Assembly: GCA_022496805.1 (NCBI GenBank)
Contig: CM040093.1
Coordinates: forward strand, 5,210,501 to 5,274,500
Source of the DNA: Pohlia nutans
Lineage: Eukaryota > Streptophyta > Bryopsida > Bryales > Mniaceae
Reading direction: 5' to 3'
Length of the DNA stretch: 64,000 nucleotides
Shown: piece after piece, positions 56,404-64,000 of the stretch
Layout of the letters: each line of letters begins with the position of its first letter
Position numbering within the stretch: position 1 is the first letter of the stretch
The notes under the pieces: generated by a model
What the model saw: the letters and a program-made list of their open reading frames with translations, nothing else
Databases searched by the model: none
Told to the model about the DNA's origin: nothing
Position numbers and translations under genes: made by a program

Positions 56404-57171
56404 TTAACACGCAATTTGCTATTTATGCACTTGGTCAGATGCGCTCATTTCATGTGCAAATTTGACTTAGAAAAAATTAGCTAAAAAGTTCTCTAAAAAA
56501 TAGCAACTTTTGTCTTTCTACAATCACTTACATTGTAAACAAACAATTCATTTTTTTTTTTTTTAAATTTATCTTTTTTTTTATCTTTTCTTTTCTCTTG
56601 TTTTATTTCTTGTCTTCTTTCTTGTCTTTCTTCTTGTCTTTTGTTTTTCTTCTGTTATATCTTCATTATTTTCTTTCCATTTTTGGATCTTCTTGTACAG
56701 CCGCGTATCCCACACTCACACCAATTTTAATTTTTTTTTTTAAATTTTAATTTGATTTAATTTTTGTTGGAGTTTCGCTTGCCATTTGTGCTGCTGAACC
56801 CTAACAAAAAAAATTAAAAACTAAAAATTAAAAATATCAAATTTTTATTTTATTTTATTTTTTATTTAGAAGAGCCAAAAATGGAAAGAAAAGAATGTAT
56901 AAAAATAGAAGAAAAAGAAATACAAGAAGGAAGACAAGAAGAAAGACAAGAAGAAAGACAAGAAGGAAGACAAGAGGAAGACAAAAATGAAACAAGATAA
57001 AAAAAAAGATAAAAAATAATTAAAGATAAGGATAAAAATAAATAAATGAATATTTGGTTTAAAATGTAAAGGATTGTAGAAAGACAAAAATCCTTATTTT
57101 TTAAAGAATTTTTTAAAGAATTTTTTTAATGCGCCCAAGGGCCAAGTGCGTAAATAGTGAATTGCGTGTTT
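56404..57171. mobile_element. Foldback element with ~300-bp inverted arms
   Basis: The outer parts AACACGCAATTTGCTATTTA and the inverse of the right end (AACACGCAATTCACTATTTA) match. TTTGTCTTTCTACAATC recurs inverted at about 57075-57090, and the pyrimidine-rich TTCTTGTCTTTCTTCTTGTC (56600-56650) faces the purine-rich GAAGACAAGAAGAAAGAC (56930-56990). The arms make up most of the 770 bp around a short centre. No ORF of note. Confidence 0.75.
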
Positions 57172-57327
57172 TAGGGGTAAGAAAGGACTAAACATGCATA
57201 GAAAGAAAGTTAGAATTGAGAGAGGCTAGTAGTAATCTTACGTTCTATAAGTACAAGCATAGTGTATAGGGAATACGAAACATAGCCAAACCAGATAGGA
57301 ATTCCAAACAAGTGGTCGTACTAGAGA

Positions 57328-57595
57328 ATTTTTTTTCATTTTTCACGAAGTGCCAAAGTGGCGATATAAAATTTTATAGCGATGCTCCATATTTCAACAT
57401 TGATCCACAAATTGGATAGAAAATATCACATATTCATAATTTTGTATTATTTTCATCCACAATCTAACGATTTCATCCAAGATTTTTTTTTAATTTGAAG
57501 TTTCATGGCAAAAATCTTCATGATTTTTGGCCATTTTTTCAACTAGGTTGTTTTTTTCTGGTGCAATCTGGCGATATTTCGCCCAAAAGAAAACC
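57328..57595. repeat. Dispersed repeat family K, copy 2 (inverted)
   Basis: Matches 28.73-29.00 kb in reverse: CACGAAGTGCCAAAGTGGCG, TTGGATAGAAAATATCAC and TTTTTGGCCATTTTTTCAAC are shared. Confidence 0.6.
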
Positions 57596-58139
57596 CTTGG
57601 GTTGTGGAATTTGCAGCTGTGAGCTCTCCCTGGCTCCTCCCTTTGCTATCAAATCCACTTCTTCAATTGTATTATGCTGGGGTATGGTGAAAAAGAGAAT
57701 CTTGAAAATGATTTATAGAATTTGACATTGTTGAAAAGAATTTTCCAAAAACTTATTATTCGACATGAGATGGCGACTTTGACAGCCGGGTACGTATCAT
57801 TTACACATAAAACTCATTTATATCACCCCTTTAGTAACCAATGTACTACAAGAGTTCCAAAACTTGACATGTGGAAAGTGTCCGATCACATGCGTATAGG
57901 ATATCAAATATTGTGGAATATGATATTTGAGAATGTGACAATAATAAGTTCAGGAAATACGTGGATTTTGTGATTCCTCAAAATACCAAGTCTTCTATAT
58001 CCAAATTATCAGGTTTCCCTCTGGGGAAGAACAATTGCGCTATCTTTAAAACAACATAAGATAAAAGATAAGATATTTACTTATTTTTGGGGGTAAAAAT
58101 TGAAAAAAAAATACAATCTCCTTAAATTATAATTTAGTA
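57596..58139. other. Spacer without recognised gene
   Basis: Nothing supported apart from a short repeat shared with 54.18 kb. Confidence 0.45.
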
Positions 58140-58351
58140 CTCTCTTTGCTCCGAAATAAAAAGCACTTGTGAGATTACAAATACCGGTACATGAAGAAAT
58201 TGATCGGGCGAGTCATGGTGTTTAATGTGATGTATAGAGCGTTTGACGATGTAAGCTCAGGCACAGTAGGCGAGCATAATAAACAAACAATTGTTTTATT
58301 ACGGAACAACAAATGTATTCCCACATGCTTTTTCTTTTAGGTTAGAGGGAG
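58140..58351. mobile_element. Stowaway-like MITE
   Basis: CTCTCTTTGCTCCGAAATAA at the left; the right end CTTTTAGGTTAGAGGGAG is an imperfect inverse. TA lies on both sides (58138-58139, 58352-58353). Stowaway-type, diverged. Confidence 0.65.
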
Positions 58352-58542
58352 TAATATTTAATGAATCTTCATCAGACCCTAAAAATGTTTTGTAAATCTA
58401 CACATTACTTATAACCCTTCAAAAATTACATCGTACCTCCTTATTGTGCAAGGAGTGTCTCCCTTATGATCACAACAATTATGTAGAAGTTTCGGTATAT
58501 GAATCATGGCGGAAAGAAAATAAAAAGCTTTTTGATGTTTAA

Positions 58543-58690
58543 CCCCTAAACTTCATAGCGTCCAGTTTCTAGACAACTACCAGATTCCAACTCATCCTAC
58601 GTTCTAATCATAGCTTGGATGAAAGTCATTCAATTTTTTCATGAAGTTGTTGTCTTATCCAATGGTTGGATTTGATGTCATTATGTGAGC
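58543..58690 (-). mobile_element. TTAA MITE family D, truncated copy
   Basis: TTAA (58539-58542) then CCCCTAAACTTCATAGCGTC. It matches the right end of D1 inverted, including GGATGAAAGTCATTCAATTT. The other end is missing. Confidence 0.65.
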
Positions 58691-59364
58691 ACTTTGACCG
58701 GCGAGCAGCCAATACGTCATAGGAATGGGCCGAGGGGGTCGTGGACCCCTAAGTGCCTCCAAGCAATGGACTCTTATACACTAAGACTCACAGATTACTA
58801 TAAATAGACAGTGGAGATAAAAGGAAAAAATGAGAAAAAACCCAGGATGAAACTGAAGTTACCTAGGGCAATTAGGAAGAATCGATGGTAAAGAGGGGCA
58901 TCTAGGGTAAAGAGGGTAAAAACTAAGGAAAATTAGGGTAGAAATGAGAAAATGGGGAATTCTATGGGAAATTAGGGCTAATTAGACATTAGCATTCAAT
59001 GAGCAATAATCCCACCTTCTCAAAGTCCAATCACCAAAAAGAGCCCTTGCCTAAGGTTAATGGGGTTATATCTAGACTTTTGATGATTTAATGGAGACGA
59101 TAAATCAACAAGGAATGTTCAATATTTGAACACTAAAATTTCATTAGCAAGGACCACATACCATGCATTCAATCAATTGGGACAATTTCACACGACAAGA
59201 CAAGTCCAATAGTCATGCAAAGTGCAATTAACATTGCAATTACTTGAACTCAATTAAATACAAGCACATCAAAAGAACCTTGTAAATGATAAGACTAGTT
59301 GAACTCAATTAAATAGAAGCACATTAAAAGAACCTTGTAAATCATAAGACCAGCCTGAAGCTTC
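58691..59364. other. Spacer without recognised gene
   Basis: Contains a short direct repeat, TTGAACTCAATTAAATA with ACATTAAAAGAACCTTGTAA (about 59246-59345, period about 58 bp). Confidence 0.5.
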
Positions 59365-59490
59365 AGAACTTTCCCTCTGTATTATTACCTGATCCCTCTA
59401 TAATATCACGCGGCCAGATTGTAGTCTTGCAGAATTGTTCCCTCCGTAATATCACTCTCCGCCTTCTGTAATATCACCCTCTCTGCAGTC
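59365..59490. repeat. Degenerate CCCTCYRTAATATCAC repeats
   Basis: CCCTCTGTATTATTACC, CCCTCTATAATATCAC, CCCTCCGTAATATCAC and CTTCTGTAATATCACC occur within 110 bp. The tandem unit near the tRNA (10.81 kb) has a similar CCTCAATAATATGACAC core. Confidence 0.6.
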
Positions 59491-60054
59491 ACTGCAGTTC
59501 CGCCTCCTTTGATCACGGCTTCCGAATCTCCGTTCAATCACCCACACCAACTCGACTCCAACAGCCGGATTTCAGAGAATGCAAATACCACGTCGTCGCT
59601 TGATTGCTTGCTCGAAGTGTCGACTCTGCTTGTCGAATTTTCACTTCCGATCTTCACGTGTTTTCAACTTCCACCGTTGCAGCAAAGTCGTTGTTGCCTT
59701 AATTGCATTGATCTAGAGTCTCGCAGCAACGCCAAATCGTACGCCCATGTCAACATGCTACAGATCTTGATCTTCGCTGCACATCTCACAGCCACCGCCT
59801 CCACGCTAAATGAAAAGTTGGAACTTGGGTCCACCACCAAAAGTTTGACCTTTCTACCACTTCGTCAAAGGCTTGAAGCTCTTGGTCTGCATGTCGCCAA
59901 ATTACTTGCTACTCATGCCTCACTAAATTGCTCCAAAATATTTAATTAGTTGCTACCAATACTAACAAGGCTTTGCTATGTTTTTTCAGCCACAATGCAA
60001 GTGCCTGCCTTATAGCTAAAATTCTCGTTACCATTTTTGGCCATTCTTTACACC
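59491..60054 (+). other. G+C-richer stretch with an unsupported 146-codon frame
   Basis: The frame 59509-59949 is open, Ser/Leu/Thr-rich and matches no family I recognise. It might be an exon or a chance frame in less AT-rich DNA. Confidence 0.3.
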
Positions 60055-60167
60055 TTGGGCAATCAACAGAGGTGAGGCTTTTATGGGAATAAACTCTTCA
60101 CGAGCGAGCTTCGCCCTCCCACTCAGAGTTTATTCCCGTAAAGGTCTCGCCTCCGTTGATTGCCCAA
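60055..60167. repeat. 113-bp near-perfect hairpin
   Basis: TTGGGCAATCAACAGAGGTG at the left pairs with CGCCTCCGTTGATTGCCCAA at the right, and the pairing runs through to GAATAAACTC/GAGTTTATTC: about 42 bp of stem with few mismatches and a loop of roughly 30 nt. Either a small MITE or an inverted repeat that could form a hairpin RNA. Confidence 0.8.
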
Positions 60168-61064
60168 TACATAAACGTGAAGAGAAAAAGTAACTCAATC
60201 TTTGAATGGGGGCGTGAGTGCAAACTTTTTGTTCCACACTCTGGGGTGGAAGTATGCTACGGGTACAAAAAAAGTACATAAGAAGTACAGTTTTCTGGAG
60301 GTGCTAAACTTTGAGTGTAGAAGTGAGTGTTTAAATATTCTTGAAATAAGAATTTTTGTTCTATACGAGGAGGGATACCTTATAAACATTATATTCAAGT
60401 GTTTGGAAGACTATTTGGAACATTAATTACCTTTTATTTAGTACTTTTATTCAAAATGAAAGTACTGTAAGAAGTTTCAAAATTTGCAAAAGTACTCCAT
60501 ATCTTCTAAACTATAATATAGTCAGATTGGTTGTTTTGCATGTGAAAAGAGTGTTACAATAGTTTCTTGAATCTGTAGTATGTGATGGCCTAAGGTCTTT
60601 GCTTGAAAGGATATTGTTCGTTTAGTGCAATTATTTTTTGCAGTAAGTTTTGACACGATGGTAGCAAATTCCATCCATCAATTAGTGCTACGAGATCATC
60701 AGACTATTTTCTAAAATGGCTTATGTTGAAAACCGAAAAAAACCTCTTAGTTGATATGGAAATCGAGCTCATTGTATATAAAGTACTAAATAGTACTGAA
60801 ACTTTTTGCCCAAAATGTAGCACCCGTAGTGTACTTCAACCTTTTGAAGGAATTCTTAACACTTGACGCAATTTTTCTAGGATGAGATTTTGGAGCCTAA
60901 TTAGTGCAAACCTTGCCAAAAAAAGGTTGTAAGCTTTTACATCCCCTAATTGATGGTTTCTATTAGGGAGTGTTAGACCTAGTGTTTCATGCTTTGTGAT
61001 TTGCATTTTTTTACTCCCTAAGTACCAAATTAGACACAATGTAAATTCTCCTTTTTCAAAAGTA
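60168..61064. other. Spacer without recognised gene
   Basis: No domain, RNA or closed repeat seen. Short opposing frames at 60195-60426 are mirror shadows. Confidence 0.5.
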
Positions 61065-61282
61065 CTACACCGAAATCACCATATACGGTGGCCCACAGTA
61101 TTTACGAGAGGCTTTACTATGGGAATAATTATTATTTCAAAATATTGTGGTAAAATTCATTCAAATTGGATGAAAATTGTTCAAATTGGATGGAGTTTGT
61201 TTAAATGGATGAGAACTTGTCCAAATGGATGGCTATACCCACGCCATTCACCCACCCACAGTATATTGTGATTTTGGTGTAG
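61065..61282. mobile_element. MITE family J, copy 2
   Basis: CTACACCGAAATCACCATAT and the inverse of ATATTGTGATTTTGGTGTAG. Inside it has three GGATG-x-AA-x-TTGTTC-like repeats (about 61170-61230). Same ends as the copy in Rho-N intron 3. Confidence 0.7.
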
Positions 61283-62239
61283 CTCTCTTGTAGAGTTTTG
61301 AGGCAGAACTCTAGCCCTGACACCCTACTGGAATTTGCATGGACTTATGGCAATATTCTTTTAATTGGGACTTTCTACTGTATTGGGACTCCAGTGGGCA
61401 ATTTCCCATTGGATCTATGCCAGTTGTAGATTTCAAAGAGTCCCAATATGATGGAAAGTCCCAATTAAACCCTATTTATACTCTATTGCTGCGCAGAAAG
61501 TTAAGTTTGTACTTGATGACCCAAGCGCCTCAGTCTGCAATACAAATGACGTCCATGCAATTGGCTCATCTACCAAAAGGCACAAATGGTATACAAGAAG
61601 GTTTTGGTCAACGAAAGTTAGTGAGATTAATCTCCAAATGGATGTCGTCCAAATTAGCTCTTTTCAACTCATCTCTTTATCAACATGGAATGCAATGATG
61701 AAGGTTGGTCTACAAAGCTCACATTGTCAATGATTGATGTTTATCTATCTATGTTAGAAGCAAGGTTTTCACTAAAATTGCATTGTTTCTCGAATTTCTA
61801 AATAGCATCGTAAAAGTTTATGATTCTTGGAAAGGTCTCCCTCTAGTAAAAGCAATCATAAAGTAGAAGTACCCATATAATTAGTTGATAAGTAACCCAT
61901 TTATAACTAATCTCTAAACATTTTAGAAGCTGCATTTTATGAACCCAAAAGCTAACACAGTGATGGATAAAATATAGCAACCAACATAGAGCAACTTTAT
62001 GTTCGGGAATTATTGATCTCATTTTTGTTGGTTATAGGTGAACTTATATATTAGTCATGGGTTTCAAAGAAATTTTCACTTAATTTTTGTTTTTAATTTA
62101 ATTTTTAGAAAAAATATTTGAAAAATTACAATTCTATAGTATCTTTGTTTCTCAATGAAAGAAAAATATCTCATTAGTGAAACTTCCAACATTTCCATGC
62201 TAAAAACCTTATTTTATCAGTTATGGATACTTCTACATG
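61283..62239. other. Spacer without recognised gene
   Basis: A 119-codon frame at 61339-61698 shows no domain. An inverted pair TTTTAATTGGGACTTTCTAC / GGAAAGTCCCAATTAAACCC (61357-61473) forms a short foldback. Confidence 0.45.
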
Positions 62240-62451
62240 ATCCCTCAGGCCTCATGTTTTTGAACAATTTAGAGTATGTCCTATGTAGACTTCTTTTTGT
62301 TCAAATTTATTTATTTATTGATCAATACATGCAATGTTCTTCACTGATTCTGGTGATATAAAATTTGGTCACATCTGAATTATATTTTTCCACAATATGA
62401 TCCATTGAATTTGACATTTTAAAACCATGAATCCTTGGTCCTTTAGAGGTT
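62240..62451 (-). mobile_element. TTAA-flanked MITE, family A (copy A5)
   Basis: The right side ends CTTGGTCCTTTAGAGG then TTAA (62452-62455), and the body matches A4. The left end is decayed, so the start is approximate. Confidence 0.65.
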
Positions 62452-62455
62452 AAAA

Positions 62456-62872
62456 CGGTCTAGATTTTTTAATTGAAAACCAAGTTTACACTCAACAATG
62501 AAATAAAATTTGAACATGAACAACCTGCTCAAGATTTGAAGAAAGAAACCTTTGCACACCAGGCAAGATTTTTCGCACAAAGTGGGTACTAAGCTGTTGT
62601 TGAGCAAGCAAGTAGTAACACCACAAAGCCTGGTCCTCTAAACATCTTCTCTGACCTCAAACCCTAAACCCTAAACTGCAACAGCAGAAATCAAACATCA
62701 ATTTTTTTTAACAAAGCCTCAGGAAACCTGTCACTTTGAGATGCACAACCACAATCTGAGACCAAGCTCAAAAACTGAATTTGACCTGTAAACTTCCCAT
62801 TCATTTTTCATGGCATGTCCTTTCTTTTTCTAGCCAATGTGACAATAACCTTTTAACAACAGATCCTTTTAA
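62456..62872. other. Spacer without recognised gene
   Basis: Includes a short CCCTAAACCCTAAAC run (about 62660), too brief to call telomere-like repeat. Confidence 0.45.
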
Positions 62873-63060
62873 CACTAGTAGAAACTATGTTAAGAAAAAA
62901 TCGCAGTCGAAATCGACAGCGGTTCTTTTGACCAGCTTGAACTGCAGTCACTAAACGACTGCTGATCTGATTTTTTGGTTCAACGACTTCAGATCATGTT
63001 GGTCAAATGAATCGCAGCTGATTTTGGCTGCGGTTTTTTTAACATAGTTTGCTACTAGTG
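62873..63060. mobile_element. CACTA-type MITE
   Basis: CACTAGTAGAAACTATGTTA at the left; the right end TAACATAGTTTGCTACTAGTG is its near-exact inverse. Inner parts (AATCGCAGTCGAAATCG / CAGCTGATTTTGGCTGCGG) are also inverted. 188 bp. The flanking trinucleotides do not match. Confidence 0.75.
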
Positions 63061-64000
63061 TTCGGTGCACAGAATTCAGAAAGAAGACGGATCGAACAAG
63101 AGAAATCGAAAGCTCTCAACTCTTCATGCACATGCCATATTGCGCGCTTCCTCCTTCCAGAATATTCTCAGTTGGGATTGTCAAATGAAAACTCCGTGCA
63201 ACATCTCAGGCATTTCTCGCTGGAATGGCGGCACAGCAGGTGGTGGATCGGAGGAGCGGCTTTTCCTGGAATCTGATGACCAGTGCAACAATCATAAATA
63301 GTAGGCCAATTAACAACTTTGTTTGAGAGGCATTATTGTATACCAAGCCATTGGCAGTGAGGGCTCTCATATCTTGCCTGCACTGGCGCAGGGCATATGC
63401 TGTCGGTAGGTGTACTGTCGGTAGGTATATGCTGTCGGTAGGTTTACTGTGATGTGTACCGCAATGTGTACTGCCCTCTGCCGACAGTGCTAAAGATTCC
63501 TTGGAAATTGTGGTCAGTTGACACCTCCCAACTGACCAAATGAAGGTCCGTGGACACCAGTGTTTTTCCTGTGTTTAGGTTTCTCTTGAAGCCCATTGTA
63601 ACTGGCGACGTAAAAAAATCGGGAAAGAATATTTGGCGAAATCTTGAGCATACAATCATATTTTGATAGAATTTCTTCATATTTTTGGTAGTGTTGTTCA
63701 CAAAATCTGGCTATCTTCACCAAAAATGTAGAGAAAATATGGCGAAAATTTTCAAATTTTTCTCATATTTTTCCTTAACAAAAGAGAAATGCCATGTTTT
63801 GTAGAGACATCTGACGAAATATAGCTAGAATAAAAAACTCTGGTAGACACACAAGTTTCCTAATTGGTGTTCAACAGTTTAGACCAGCTTTTCTTTTTTT
63901 AAATGACAAAATCTATTACATGTATGTAACGGCAGGGCAACACTGGAAGATCTTTCACAAAGTCCAGTCTACTAAAATGCATGTCTGACCTACTAAACGT
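63061..64000. other. Window end, no gene recognised
   Basis: Contains short CTGTCGGTAGGT tandem units (about 63399-63442) and an inverted CCGACAG at about 63480. The overlapping short ORFs have no domain. Confidence 0.45.

Noticed and set aside
59509..59949. 146-codon frame as a gene
   Set aside because: No recognisable domain. The less AT-rich base composition alone can keep a frame open, so it is left as unsupported.
62650..62680. Interstitial telomere repeat
   Set aside because: Only two CCCTAAA units are present, which is too few.

Overview
The window is nuclear DNA of a land plant. The evidence is spliced GT-AG genes, an extracellular purple acid phosphatase of the plant phytase-like (PAP15/PAP23) type, a plastid-type Rho-N protein, a nuclear tRNA-Gly(UCC), Stowaway and CACTA MITEs, and a degraded Ty3/gypsy retrotransposon. 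The DNA is AT-rich and full of repeats. I cannot fix the lineage. A DNMT3-like methylase in canonical motif order and the many TTAA-flanked repeats would fit a non-flowering lineage (moss, lycophyte, fern or gymnosperm), but that is inference.

Layout. 0.2-1.1 kb: last two exons of a NusG/KOW-type gene. 2.6-5.1 kb: nested MITEs. 5.7-10.2 kb: a complete 7-exon purple acid phosphatase gene (557 aa predicted). 10.7 kb: tRNA-Gly. 12.7-13.0 kb: a ribosomal protein S18 (uS13) pseudogene fragment on the minus strand. 13.9-26.7 kb: a dead Ty3/gypsy element in the order gag - protease - cytosine-C5 DNA methyltransferase - reverse transcriptase - (RNase H mostly deleted) - integrase - PHD finger. It is itself broken by a 2.9 kb non-coding stretch between protease and methylase and by a 2.3 kb terminal-inverted-repeat element inside the PHD finger. 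29.4-33.4 kb: a 5-exon gene for a Rho-N domain protein (374 aa, RHON1/BP-73 type). 33.4-50 kb: MITEs, with a possible ARGOS/OSR-like small membrane protein at 40.7 kb. 50.3-56.4 kb: an interval bounded by inverted AATGTAAAAG-rich arrays, holding a kinase-dead CDPK N-lobe fragment, a small possible secreted-domain ORF and an intact 181-aa ORF of unknown function. 56.4-64 kb: a foldback element, further MITEs and a 113-bp perfect-looking hairpin.

Two things stand out. First, a retrotransposon that carried both a DNA-methylation writer and a PHD-type histone reader in one coding series. Second, a large set of non-autonomous elements that begin CCC(C/T)TAA and are flanked by TTAA. One empty-site comparison and one three-level nest inside the window support TTAA as the target, which is the piggyBac-type signature.
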